64,000 nucleotides of DNA from Oscillibacter faecalis_A (GTDB lineage: Bacteria; Bacillota; Clostridia; Oscillospirales; Oscillospiraceae), in NCBI RefSeq assembly GCF_029218125.1, contig NZ_JARFXX010000004.1, positions 210,697-274,696 on the forward strand. The letters run 5' to 3'. Under the pieces are notes generated by a model that ran no database searches, was not told where the DNA came from, and saw only the letters and a list, made by a program, of their open reading frames with translations. Each line of letters opens with the position of its first letter. Positions within the stretch are counted from its first letter, which is position 1. The position numbers and the translations under genes were made by a program. Positions 8,908 through 16,827 of the stretch are shown here, one piece after another.

Positions 8908-9156
8908 TGTTGAACTCTCCTTCCATTTTTTAACACGGTTATTGAGCGAAAAATGAGTATAAAAACGTTTACATTCACTTTCGGCCAATATATTACCATA
9001 TAAAATGAAAAGGTCAATCGTCAATAAAACTAAAAAATTCTTTAGAATTTTGTCAAAAAAGGCAATATAATTCCGAGATATTAATAGAAGCAATGTTGAG
9101 AAAAGATGCAGTCAGTAAAATCGGACAAAGAGGACGCGGCAAGCGCACAAAATGCC
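8908..9156 (-). promoter_or_regulatory. AT-rich cstA upstream region with candidate promoter
   Basis: The 249 bp between cstA and yqeB (both on the minus strand) hold no ORF I can support. A minus-strand TTGACC, 16-base spacer and TAATAT lie near 8990-9020, in a strongly AT-rich stretch. I see no terminator hairpin after yqeB, so read-through is possible. Confidence 0.4.
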
Positions 9157-9954
9157 CTACAGTGTCGGCGAACAGCGGAAATGCAGCAGCGCCTCCAGCA
9201 CGCCGCCGCCCACGGCCAGCGCCTTATCCGAGGCGGTGGTGCAGTTGGCGGCCTGTCCCCGGGGGTCCACATCGCCGCATTTCATGCCGGGGAATACCTC
9301 CAGTCCCGCCTGCAGCAATCCCCGGAGGCAGCCATCGATGGTGCAGACCATGGGAACACCGTTTACGGTGGCGGCGATGTCTCTGGCCCGGACCAACTGT
9401 CCAATTTCCATGCAGGGTGTAAAGACACCTGCCGCCGGTGCCCGGAGTACCCGCTGGGCGCTTTTGCCGCCGATCTCGCCGGGAATGCCGGTGTTGGGCA
9501 GCGGACTGCCGCTGTACAGCGTTCGCCCCAGCGTGTGGCCCCGCATGGTTTCCACGGCGGCGTGGCAGTCAACGCCGACGGTGAAGCCGGGGCCGATGCC
9601 GATGACCACCGGGGCGTCCGTGATAGCAGTGCCTAAATTCCGCTTCGCGAGAATGGCGTCCACCACAGCGGCGGGACGCAGTTGATGAATACACCTGCCC
9701 TCCGGGTCTGCCAGAACGGCGATCTGCCCCCGCTCCGCAAGGGACAAAGCATTTTCAGTCCCGTCGGCCCGAACGGCGGTGACATCCTCCACGGTGCAGA
9801 GGCCCAGCCGCAGCGCCTCGGAAAAGCAGACGGTCCGGCGGATAGAGGTGGGAGCAGGGAGGTCCGTCATGATGATGGAATAGCCTGACCGGTGGAGCCG
9901 CAGCGCGATGCCGGAGGCAATATCCCCCGCGCCGCGGATGATAATAAGCGGCAT
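9157..9954 (-). CDS. yqeB: YqeB/EF2563-family protein of selenium-dependent molybdenum hydroxylase systems
   Basis: The 265-residue protein begins with a Rossmann-like turn (IIIRGAGDIASGIALRLHRSG). It has the family's conserved blocks TDLPAPTSIRRTVCFSEA, ITDAPVVIGIGPGFTVG-like and GGKSAQRVLRAPAAG. This family has been linked by phylogenetic profiling to selenium-dependent molybdenum hydroxylases and orphan SelD; its biochemical step is unknown. It starts 4 bp after the stop of the XdhC/CoxI-family gene and is clearly in its operon. The target enzymes are probably the hydroxylases at 22-29 kb. Confidence 0.88.
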   Translation of the reverse strand: MPLIIIRGAGDIASGIALRLHRSGYSIIMTDLPAPTSIRRTVCFSEALRLGLCTVEDVTAVRADGTENALSLAERGQIAVLADPEGRCIHQLRPAAVVDAILAKRNLGTAITDAPVVIGIGPGFTVGVDCHAAVETMRGHTLGRTLYSGSPLPNTGIPGEIGGKSAQRVLRAPAAGVFTPCMEIGQLVRARDIAATVNGVPMVCTIDGCLRGLLQAGLEVFPGMKCGDVDPRGQAANCTTASDKALAVGGGVLEALLHFRCSPTL

Positions 9955-9957
9955 GAC

Positions 9958-10971
9958 CTAAACTCCCTTCTGCCCAGCGGCGTCCCGGCGGATGGCCCGC
10001 ACATAAATCAGCTCACCAGCAATGCTGACAGCAATCTCCTCCGGCGTTTCCGCACGGATAGCGGTGCCGATGGGGGTGTGGACAGAGGCAATCGCCTCCT
10101 CTGAGATTCCCAGCTCCCGCAGACGTTGGCTGACCACGGCGATTTTGGAGCGGGAGCCGATGACGCCCACATAGGCCAGATCCCGCTGTAAGAGCTGGGC
10201 CTCCACCTCTAAATCATGGAGGTGGCCGCTGGTCATCACGGCGGTGTAATCCCCGGCGAAAAGGGGCAGGGAGGCTTCAATATTTCGGAAATCGCCGCAG
10301 ATAACGGCCTCAGCCGCCGGGAACGCGGCGGCATCTGCATAGTTCGGCCGGTCATCAAAGACCACGGGCCGGAAATTAACGGTCCGCAGCAAGGGAACCA
10401 GCGCCCGGGCAATGTGGCCCGCGCCGAAAATCACCACCCGCTCCCCAACAGGCAGGGGGAGGCAGAGGACACCATCAGTCAATACGGCGGGGCGGATGGG
10501 GAGATGAGCGCTTGCAAAGGCACCCACCAGCGGCGTACCCTGCTCGTCCAGCAGAGCGGGGGCGGAGCCCTCCGCCCGCAGCACCAGCCAGCCGGGGCGG
10601 GCGTGTTCCAGCCGTGCCAGCACCGTTTCCGCCAGCCTTTGCCACAGGGCGTCGCCGCCGGGGATAAATTGGAACAGCACCGTGACCGCGCCGCCGCAGG
10701 CCATGCTCAGGCTGTCCGGACTTTGAGTCAGGTCCAGACCGAAGTGCCGCAGAGCGGAGCTGTGCCGGGTCAACAGTTCCATGGCGGTTTCTTCGGAGCA
10801 AAGCTCCACCCGGCCACCGCCGATTGTGCCGCAGAGCCGCCCCTGCGGCCCTACCAGCATTTGGCTGCCCACGCCCCGCGGGGCGGAGCCTGTCTGTGCG
10901 GCGATGGTCACCAGAACGGTATCCGCCCCCGCCGCAATGCTATAAAGAAGCTGGCGCATGATCGTCTGCAT
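9958..10971 (-). CDS. XdhC/CoxI family molybdenum hydroxylase maturation protein
   Basis: 337 residues. The N-terminal XdhC/CoxI domain reads VTIAAQTGSAPRGVGSQMLV...GTIGGGRVE, and the C-terminal Rossmann domain reads VVIFGAGHIARALVPLL...VMTSGHLHDLE and VGVIGSRSK. The family binds molybdenum cofactor, protects it and helps insert the sulfurated form into xanthine-dehydrogenase-type enzymes. An upstream in-frame start at 11040 exists, but ATG 10971 follows GGGAGGGAACACC. This is the maturation factor, not the iron-sulfur subunit that shares the name XdhC in E. coli. First gene of a two-gene operon with yqeB. Confidence 0.93.
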   Translation of the reverse strand: MQTIMRQLLYSIAAGADTVLVTIAAQTGSAPRGVGSQMLVGPQGRLCGTIGGGRVELCSEETAMELLTRHSSALRHFGLDLTQSPDSLSMACGGAVTVLFQFIPGGDALWQRLAETVLARLEHARPGWLVLRAEGSAPALLDEQGTPLVGAFASAHLPIRPAVLTDGVLCLPLPVGERVVIFGAGHIARALVPLLRTVNFRPVVFDDRPNYADAAAFPAAEAVICGDFRNIEASLPLFAGDYTAVMTSGHLHDLEVEAQLLQRDLAYVGVIGSRSKIAVVSQRLRELGISEEAIASVHTPIGTAIRAETPEEIAVSIAGELIYVRAIRRDAAGQKGV

Positions 10972-11011
10972 GGTGTTCCCTCCCTGTGCTTTCATTCGAT
11001 ATTCTGAGAAA

Positions 11012-11040
11012 AGAATAACAAACGATACACGAAAATGCAA
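11012..11040 (-). promoter_or_regulatory. promoter of the XdhC-family/yqeB operon
   Basis: Minus strand TTGCAT (11035-11040), 17-base spacer, TATTCT (11012-11017). The -10 is one arm of the short inverted repeat TATTCT-N6-AGAATA (11000-11017). Confidence 0.6.
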
Positions 11041-11054
11041 GCAGATACGAAAAT

Positions 11055-11083
11055 CCCCGCCGCACAGTGCCTGTACGGCGGGG
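11055..11083 (-). terminator. terminator of the MATE-marR operon
   Basis: CCCCGCCG pairs with CGGCGGGG across a loop, followed on the minus strand by ATTTTC; it sits just past the marR stop. Confidence 0.65.
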
Positions 11084-11088
11084 GTGGC

Positions 11089-11514
11089 TCAGAGCGTTTT
11101 GGCCCAAGCGTCCAGCTTTTCCATAAAATCACGGTTCAGCCGCAGAAATACGGACTGTTCCTCCGGCGTCCAGCCCTCATAAATCTCGTTTTCGGCTTTG
11201 ATGAGGCGGCACACCGTCCGCTCCGCCAGCGCGGCGCCCTGCTCTGTGAGAAATACCAGTGTATTGCGGCCACTGCCGGGAGCCCGGTAGAGTACACCGG
11301 CTTCCTCCATTTTTTTCAGCGCGGAATTGACGGTGGTTTTTGTCATGCCGGTGGATTGACACAGCTCCGTCTGGCGGCAGCCGGCGGCGCTGACGGAGAG
11401 CGCGTACAAAATCCAGAGCTCACTGTCGGAAAATCCCATTTTCAAAGCGGCCTCATGGTAGATACTGCCGATCTGCCGGTCAAGCTGGTTGATCTGCTGG
11501 AACATATTTTTCAT
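11089..11514 (-). CDS. MarR family transcriptional regulator of the MATE operon
   Basis: 141 residues, typical of the family. Winged helix-turn-helix from about residue 35 to 100: TELCQSTGMTKTTVNSALKKM is the recognition region and GRNTLVFLTEQGAALAERT the wing and linker. It follows the MATE exporter gene by 12 bp in one operon. A perfect 16-base inverted repeat covers the operon promoter, so autorepression relieved by a ligand (perhaps an exporter substrate) is likely but inferred. Confidence 0.9.
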   Translation of the reverse strand: MKNMFQQINQLDRQIGSIYHEAALKMGFSDSELWILYALSVSAAGCRQTELCQSTGMTKTTVNSALKKMEEAGVLYRAPGSGRNTLVFLTEQGAALAERTVCRLIKAENEIYEGWTPEEQSVFLRLNRDFMEKLDAWAKTL

Positions 11515-11526
11515 GGTGGTTCCTCC

Positions 11527-12858
11527 TTATGCGTAGCCGTACTTTTTCCGCTTCCGCACGAGGCAGGTGGCGGAGAGCACCAGCGCTGCGAGCTCCGCTA
11601 CGATCACAGCGCTCCACACACCGTCCGTGCCGAGGACCAGCGGCAGCAGCAAAACAGCGGATACCTCGAAGATCAGCGTCCGGGCAAAGGAGATGAGGGC
11701 GGAGGTAAAGCCGTCATTCAGGGCGGTGAAGAAGGAGGAAGCGTAAATATTGTAGCCGCACAGCAGGAAGGAGAAGGAATAGATGGAAAATGCCCGGACA
11801 GTCACGGCCAGCAGCACCGCGTCATAGGACACAAAGATCATGGACAGCGGTCTTGCCAGCAGCAGCGCGGCGGCGGTCAGCACCACGCTCATAAGGGCGA
11901 TGAGCCGCAGGCTTTTTCGCAGCAGGCCCCGCAGCTCGTCCTGATTTCCGGCACCGTAGTGATAGCCTACAATGGGGGCGCTTCCCATGGAGTAGCCGAG
12001 GAAAATGGCCGCGAAGATGAAGTTCACATACATGATGACGCCGTAGACCGCTACACCGTCCGCACCCATCAGGCGCATGAGCTGCCAGTTATAGAGCATG
12101 GTGACGATGGACATGGAGATGTTCGTCATAAACTCCGAAGCGCCGTTGGTGCTGGCCTTTATCAAAGAACGCAGGTCGAATTGGGTGCGGCACAGGTGGA
12201 GCTTACTTTTATTGGGAAGGGCGAAATACAGCAGGGGGACCACGCCGCCGATCCACTGACTGATAGCGGTGGCCAGCGCGGCGCCGATGACGCCCCACTT
12301 GAAAACGGCGATGAACAGTGTGTCCAGTACCATGTTGGCAACACCGGCGGCCACGGTGACGTAAAGCCCCAGATTGGGCCGCTCCGCCGTGACAAGAAAG
12401 CTCTGGAACGTGCTTTGCAGCATAAAGGGAATCATTGCGGAGAGAACGATGCGCCCATAGCTGACACAGATGGGAAGCATGGTCTCATCCGCGCCCAGAA
12501 AGCGGGACATGGGCGCTAAAAACAAAATGCCGCCGACGGTAAATACCGCACCCAGCCCGATGAGCACGTAGATCAGCAGGGAAAAAATCTCATTGGCCCG
12601 TTTGCTGTCGCCGGTTCCCAGCGTATAGGACACCAGTGCGCTGCCGCCGCTGCCCAGCATAAAGCCCACCGCGCCTAAGATCATCAGAAACGGCATGATG
12701 AGGTTCACAGCGGCGAAGGAGTCAGAGCCCACATAATTGGAAACGAATACACCGTCCACCACGCCATAAATAGAGGTAAATACCATCATGACCATGGAGG
12801 GGAGTGTGAATTTCAGCAGCTTGCTGTAGGTAAAATGCTCGGATAATTGAATGTTCAT
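11527..12858 (-). CDS. MATE family efflux transporter
   Basis: 443 residues with twelve predicted membrane helices and MATE features (FTLPSMVMMVFTSIYGVVDG, VSNYVGSDSFAAVNLIMP, LGSGGSALVSYTLG). It would export cationic drugs or metabolites by Na+ or H+ antiport. ATG 12858 is preceded by AAGGAGCCAAGC; the longer frame to 12921 would run back through the operator and is rejected. First gene of a MATE-marR operon. Confidence 0.92.
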   Translation of the reverse strand: MNIQLSEHFTYSKLLKFTLPSMVMMVFTSIYGVVDGVFVSNYVGSDSFAAVNLIMPFLMILGAVGFMLGSGGSALVSYTLGTGDSKRANEIFSLLIYVLIGLGAVFTVGGILFLAPMSRFLGADETMLPICVSYGRIVLSAMIPFMLQSTFQSFLVTAERPNLGLYVTVAAGVANMVLDTLFIAVFKWGVIGAALATAISQWIGGVVPLLYFALPNKSKLHLCRTQFDLRSLIKASTNGASEFMTNISMSIVTMLYNWQLMRLMGADGVAVYGVIMYVNFIFAAIFLGYSMGSAPIVGYHYGAGNQDELRGLLRKSLRLIALMSVVLTAAALLLARPLSMIFVSYDAVLLAVTVRAFSIYSFSFLLCGYNIYASSFFTALNDGFTSALISFARTLIFEVSAVLLLPLVLGTDGVWSAVIVAELAALVLSATCLVRKRKKYGYA

Positions 12859-12877
12859 GCTTGGCTCCTTAAAAATA

Positions 12878-12921
12878 ATGTCCGAAATCGTACCAACGGA
12901 GTATAGTACGATTTCGGACAT
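12878..12921. promoter_or_regulatory. perfect 16-base inverted repeat operator over the MATE-marR promoter
   Basis: ATGTCCGAAATCGTAC (12878-12893), 12-base spacer, then its exact reverse complement (12906-12921). The minus-strand -10 TATACT occupies 12900-12905, in the spacer, and the right arm lies between -10 and -35. A dimer bound here would block RNA polymerase. MarR encoded by the same operon is the obvious ligand. Confidence 0.85.
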
Positions 12922-12928
12922 GAGTCAA
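12900..12928 (-). promoter_or_regulatory. promoter of the MATE-marR operon
   Basis: Minus strand TTGACT (12923-12928), 17-base spacer, TATACT (12900-12905). It lies 32-60 bp past the lysR stop codon and is interleaved with the operator. Confidence 0.85.
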
Positions 12929-12959
12929 GTTAAAATTTTGTGCAGCGAGCAGCGGGGAC

Positions 12960-13898
12960 TCAGAGCTTGCCGAACATTTTTTTCAGCTCCTCGATATACA
13001 GCTCTGTCAGGGGATGGTGGGCGCCCTTCCGCAGTATATAATAATGTGTCAGAATGTTGTCATCATTTTCCTCCAGCGGAATGGAGGTGAAGTCATAATG
13101 CTGTGGGTGCTGCCAGACGGTAGAGCTGATGAAAAAGCTGTTGCTGTTTGCCACAATGTCCTGACTGCCGGCACTGTCATTGATGGAGATCACGCATTTG
13201 GGCGGCTCCTCGAAAAGATGGTGGATGGAGGGGGAGGAATCGTCATAAAAGCGGCCGAAGCTCTCAGAGACCTCGGAAACAACATAAGGGTAATCCGCGA
13301 TGTGGGCGAGGCGCTCCTCCGGGTCGGCGGTATCGTGAATGGGGTGGTCCTCCCGCATGACAAGGCTGATGTGGCTCTCACCCAGCTCGTGATATTCCAG
13401 CGCCTTTGCGCTGCACAGCCGCTGCACCCGTTGCTGGTGAGCACGGGTCAGGAACACGATGCCAAGGTCGGAGTGGCCATACTGCACATCGTCCATGACA
13501 TCGTTGAAGGACTGCTTCTTCAGCCGGACATAAATGCGGTGTCCGTTGTAGCCCTTTTCGATTTCGGGCCACAGGCGGGTGATGGGATAGCTGAGAAAAT
13601 AGGAGCGCATGGAGGAAACACTGAAATATTCCTGCCGGAAGCGGCTCTTTTTATAAAGGTCCTCCACAAAGTCCATCTTGTCCAGAATCTCCCGGGCGTA
13701 GCTGAGAAATTCCCGGCCGGGCTCCGTGACGGAGATACCCTTTTTCGTGCGGTCAAAGATTTTGATGCCGAGCTCGTCCTCCAGAGCCTTGATGCTGTTG
13801 CTGATGTTGCTCTGGGACGTATAGAGCCGCTCGGCGGCCTTGTTGATGGAGGTGCTGTTTGCGACCTCCACCGCGAATGTAAGCTGAAGAAATGTCAT
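12960..13898 (-). CDS. LysR family transcriptional regulator
   Basis: 312 residues. N-terminal winged helix: FLQLTFAVEVANSTSINKAAERLYTSQSNISNSIKALEDELGIKIF, given here as the family's standard pattern in residues 3-48, followed by a substrate-binding domain of about 220 residues. It is divergent from the opine-dehydrogenase operon across 290 bp that contain a LysR-type dyad, so it probably activates that operon in response to a substrate or intermediate. The ligand is unknown. No terminator is obvious after it; the MATE promoter begins within 60 bp. Confidence 0.93.
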   Translation of the reverse strand: MTFLQLTFAVEVANSTSINKAAERLYTSQSNISNSIKALEDELGIKIFDRTKKGISVTEPGREFLSYAREILDKMDFVEDLYKKSRFRQEYFSVSSMRSYFLSYPITRLWPEIEKGYNGHRIYVRLKKQSFNDVMDDVQYGHSDLGIVFLTRAHQQRVQRLCSAKALEYHELGESHISLVMREDHPIHDTADPEERLAHIADYPYVVSEVSESFGRFYDDSSPSIHHLFEEPPKCVISINDSAGSQDIVANSNSFFISSTVWQHPQHYDFTSIPLEENDDNILTHYYILRKGAHHPLTELYIEELKKMFGKL

Positions 13899-14050
13899 TT
13901 GGAACGCTTTCCCCCTGTCTCAAACTTCCAAAAATGCGCGCGGAAAAACACCTGCCCGGCAAGCCGGGCACCTGTGCGGAAAGCAGCGCCGAGCAGCGTC
14001 AAAAAACAACCGTCCGGTGGATTGTGTGCCTGTCAGCGCACCCATATCAA

Positions 14051-14071
14051 ATTGTCATAAGTAGTGACAAT
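14051..14071. promoter_or_regulatory. LysR-type dyad in the divergent regulatory region
   Basis: ATTGTCA-N7-TGACAAT is a perfect 7-base inverted repeat that contains a T-N11-A core, the usual LysR recognition form. It lies between lysR (start 13898) and the opine-dehydrogenase gene (start 14188). A second short hairpin, GCCCGGC-AA-GCCGGGC, lies near 13953-13969. Confidence 0.6.
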
Positions 14072-14089
14072 TTTCGCATATATCCGCTT

Positions 14090-14119
14090 TTGACAAAAAT
14101 GTGGTAAGATACAAATATT
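14090..14119 (+). promoter_or_regulatory. candidate promoter of the opine-dehydrogenase operon
   Basis: TTGACA at 14090-14095 with only a weak AT-rich -10 (AAATAT/AATATT) 17-18 bases on. A poor -10 would fit an activator-dependent promoter about 20 bp downstream of the dyad. Confidence 0.4.
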
Positions 14120-14187
14120 ATATCGCATACCTTTGACAAAATCAAGCTAAGAGACAGATGCGAAAATCAAACAGGAGGGTAAACGTG

Positions 14188-15264
14188 ATGTTGAAGTTTG
14201 CGATCATCGGTGCCGGCGCTGGCGGACAGAGTATGGCCGCCATTTTGACCGACAAGGGCTATACCACCAGACTGTATGATATTGATAAGGAGAAGATTCA
14301 CCGTCTTCAGGAGCTGGATACCATTAAGGTCACCGGCGTCATCGAGTGCGAGGCCAAGCCTGCTGTCATCACCGACAGCATCGAGGAGGTCATGACGGAT
14401 GTGGACGTGGTGATGATCGTTTCTACCACGGACGCTCACGGCAGCATTGCTGCGCAGATCAAGCCCTATCTGAAAGATGGCCAGATCGTGATGTTGAACC
14501 CCGGCCACTGCGGCGGCGCACTGGAGATTGCCAATGTGCTGCGCGGTGAGAACGGCTGCGGCAAGGAACTGATCATTGCCGAGGCTGGTGACCTGATGTA
14601 CGGCTGCCGGAGCTATGAGATCGGCAACATCCTGCACACCGGTCTGAAGGTTCATGTCCCCGTGGCAACGCTGCCTGCCGGTGATGTGACGAAGCTGCTG
14701 GAGGTACTGGGTCCCATCTTCCCCTGCCTGAATCCTGCCGCCAACGTGCTGGAAACCGGCTTTGAGGGCGCCGGTGCCATGTTGCACCCCATTCCCAGCC
14801 TCATGAACATCAATAAGATGGACTTGGGCGAGAGCTACGATTATTACATGGAGGGTATTACCCCCCATATTGCCGATATCATCACCGCCTGCGATAAGGA
14901 GCGGGTAGCCGTGTGCCGTGCACTGGGCGTTGACGCGCTGGATCTGATTTCCATGCTGACCAAGACCTACAAGCTGGAGAAGAAGGACAATCTGTATGAC
15001 CTGATTCAAAGCATCGATTCCTATAGAGCGTTGCGGAACCCCACCACTACCAAGCACCGCTTTATCGTGGAGGATACCATGAGCGGTCTGGTGCCTCTGG
15101 CCTCCGTGGGTCACTCTCTCGGCATTGCCACGCCGATGATGGACTCCTTCGTGAACCTCGCCAGCGCCATCTGCGGCCGTGACTTCTGGACGGAGGGCCG
15201 CACGGCTGAGAAGCTGGGCCTTTCCGGCAAGACTGCCGCCGAGATCCAGGAAATGGTCCGCTGA
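14188..15264 (+). CDS. NAD(P)-dependent opine (octopine/nopaline-type) dehydrogenase family protein
   Basis: 358 residues. Rossmann motif AIIGAGAGGQSMAAILTDKG at residues ~5-24, then the alpha-helical opine-dehydrogenase domain from about residue 185 (NVLETGFEGAGAMLHPIPSLMN...). The conserved H-P in MLHP and a following Asn/Asp-rich region fit the family. These enzymes make or split N-(carboxyalkyl) amino acids from a 2-oxo acid and an amino acid; some paralogues oxidise other 2-hydroxy or amino acids. AGGAGGGTAAACGTG precedes ATG 14188. First gene of a catabolic operon under the divergent LysR. The substrate is unknown. Confidence 0.85.
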   Translation: MLKFAIIGAGAGGQSMAAILTDKGYTTRLYDIDKEKIHRLQELDTIKVTGVIECEAKPAVITDSIEEVMTDVDVVMIVSTTDAHGSIAAQIKPYLKDGQIVMLNPGHCGGALEIANVLRGENGCGKELIIAEAGDLMYGCRSYEIGNILHTGLKVHVPVATLPAGDVTKLLEVLGPIFPCLNPAANVLETGFEGAGAMLHPIPSLMNINKMDLGESYDYYMEGITPHIADIITACDKERVAVCRALGVDALDLISMLTKTYKLEKKDNLYDLIQSIDSYRALRNPTTTKHRFIVEDTMSGLVPLASVGHSLGIATPMMDSFVNLASAICGRDFWTEGRTAEKLGLSGKTAAEIQEMVR

Positions 15265-15285
15265 GACGGGAGAGGGAGAACGAGT

Positions 15286-15798
15286 ATGAATGTCATGGAA
15301 GCGATGCAGGCCCGCAGAAGCGTGCGGAAGTACCTGCCCCGCAAGGTAGAGGCTGAAAAGCTGCAGGCTGTTTTGGAGTCTGTGCGGCTGACACCCTCCC
15401 GCCACAATGACCAGAATATCCGCGTTATCGCCGTGCAGGACGAGGCTGTGAAAAAGCAGCTTCGGGAGCAGGGTCAGACCCAGCCCATGGTGGAGGAGGC
15501 GGGCGCCGTTCTGGTGTTCTGCGCCACCGGCGCGCTGGACTTTGTGATGCCCTGCGGCCAGTATGGCTACGTGGTGGATATGTCTCTGGCCACCGGCTTT
15601 GCGCTGCTGGAAGCAGCGGAGCAGGGACTGGATACCTGCATTGTCTGCGCATTTGAGGAGGACGCGGTGAAGCGCGTTCTGGGTATCCCCGAGGAAATGC
15701 GGGTGGTGTCCATGATTGCGATGGGCTACGGCGATGATGACAGCTCCCGCAAGCAGAAAAAGGCGCTGGAGGAGATCGTCAGCTACGATCATTTTTAA
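15286..15798 (+). CDS. nitroreductase family FMN-binding oxidoreductase
   Basis: 170 residues beginning MNVMEAMQARRSVRKYLPR, where the RRSVRKY segment contacts FMN phosphate in this family; TPSRHNDQNIRVI is the second FMN-binding block and MGYGDDDSS lies near the C-terminus. Family members use NAD(P)H and flavin to reduce nitro groups, quinones, enones or other acceptors; the real substrate is unknown. It lies 21 bp after the opine-dehydrogenase gene in the same operon. Confidence 0.85.
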   Translation: MNVMEAMQARRSVRKYLPRKVEAEKLQAVLESVRLTPSRHNDQNIRVIAVQDEAVKKQLREQGQTQPMVEEAGAVLVFCATGALDFVMPCGQYGYVVDMSLATGFALLEAAEQGLDTCIVCAFEEDAVKRVLGIPEEMRVVSMIAMGYGDDDSSRKQKKALEEIVSYDHF

Positions 15799-15891
15799 GG
15801 AAAGATCCCGGCGCATACCCTTCGGTATTATTCGGCAGAGCTGAATTTTACAAGATATCAAGATATTAAGAAAGAAAGAGGGCAAGACAAG

Positions 15892-16399
15892 ATAAGAAAG
15901 AAGTTGCTTTGAATCCTTGCTGCTGCCATGTGCGTCTGCATGGTGGCCACCGCCTGCGGCGGCAGCAACAGCAGCACCAACGGCGGAGATTCCTCCAACG
16001 GGGATGACGCATCTGCTGTCAAGGACAATCTGGTGATCGCGGTCCAGACCGACATGGCGGATAAGGACCCCATCAACGGCAGCACCACCAATGACACCAT
16101 CAAGATCAAGGCTCAGGTTTATGAGACGCTGATTGAGCGCACCGTTCCCAATCAGGAGTATAAGCCTCTGCTGGCCGAGAAGTGGGAGTTCAACGATGAC
16201 GGTACCGAGCTGACCATCACCCTGCGTGACGGCGTGAAGTTCCACAACGGTGAGACCCTGACCGCCGAGGACTGCCTGTTCTCCCTGCAGTGCCTGCGGG
16301 AGAGCGCCAACAAGTCCGTTACCGACCACATGGATCTGGACAAGAGCTATGTGGTGGATGACAAGACCTTCGTGATCGTGATGGATCAGGCCTACCACG
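15892..16399 (+). pseudogene. broken family 5 (Dpp/Opp-type) substrate-binding lipoprotein gene
   Basis: Residues after ATG 15928 read as a peptide-binding lipoprotein: lipobox VATACGG, a Ser/Asn/Gly-rich linker, then DGTELTITLRDGVKFHNGETLTAEDCLFSL, the hallmark of family 5 proteins (residues ~90-120). Three defects are visible. The expected start before AGAAAGAAG is ATA (15892) rather than ATG. The signal-peptide codon at 15910-15912 is TGA. The coding sequence stops matching after ~155 of some 520 residues, near 16395, where it runs into the tail of an ABC ATPase gene. ATG 15928 would give no functional signal peptide. Confidence 0.8.
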
Positions 16400-16825
16400 G
16401 CTCTGGATGTGACCATTCAGGCGCAGGTGCTGGAGCTGATGCGGAACCTGAAGAAGGAGTATAACACCTCTCTGGTTCTCATCATTCACGATCTGGGCGT
16501 TGTAGCAAAGATCTGCGACAAGGTGGCTGTGGTGTACGCGGGTGAGATCATTGAGTCCGGCACCCTGAAGGACATCTATACGGATAAGCGCCATCCCTAT
16601 ACCATCGGCCTGTTCGACTCTCTGCCGGATATTGAGAACGATGCCGCGACATTGAAGGTCATTCAGGGCTCCGTGCCCGATCCCTCCAATCTGCCGGAGG
16701 GCTGCAAGTTCAATCCCAGATGCCCCTATGCGACCGAGGCGTGCAGAAGCGGCGACATCAAGCCGGTCAAGATTTCCGACACCCACATGGTTCGCTGCAA
16801 CCGCTTCAGTGATACGGAGGTTTGA
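16400..16825 (+). pseudogene. 3' fragment of dppD/oppD-type ABC transporter ATPase
   Basis: The frame from 16400 reads ALDVTIQAQVLELMRNL, which normally follows Walker B (DEPTT-ALDV), and continues through the H-loop region VLIIHDLGVVAKICD to the C-terminal oligopeptide-transporter domain (GCKFNPRCPYATEACR, with cysteines of the family's Fe-S or metal cluster region). Walker A, Q-loop, signature and Walker B are all missing, so the ~141-residue product could not hydrolyse ATP alone. The fragment is joined to the binding-protein gene by an apparent deletion that also removed the permease genes dppB and dppC. The stop is 2 bp from the dppF start, as in an intact operon. Confidence 0.82.
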
Positions 16826-16827
16826 CA

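Noticed and set aside
9958..10971. Naming the XdhC/CoxI-family gene xdhC
   Set aside because: The symbol is used in E. coli for the 2Fe-2S subunit, which is present at 28684-29190; using it twice would mislead.
12858..12921. Longer N-terminus for the first MATE gene
   Set aside because: The extra 21 codons are the operator and promoter themselves; the ATG at 12858 has a proper ribosome site.
15910..15912. TGA in the binding-protein leader as a selenocysteine codon, given the selenium theme
   Set aside because: A selenocysteine inside a cleaved signal peptide makes no sense, the start codon before it is also lost, and I see no SECIS-like hairpin directly after it.
14167..16416. 749-residue minus-strand ORF opposite the opine-dehydrogenase and nitroreductase genes
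   Set aside because: It spans three plus-strand genes and two intergenic gaps, and its composition (His/Gly/Val-rich) is that of an antisense shadow.
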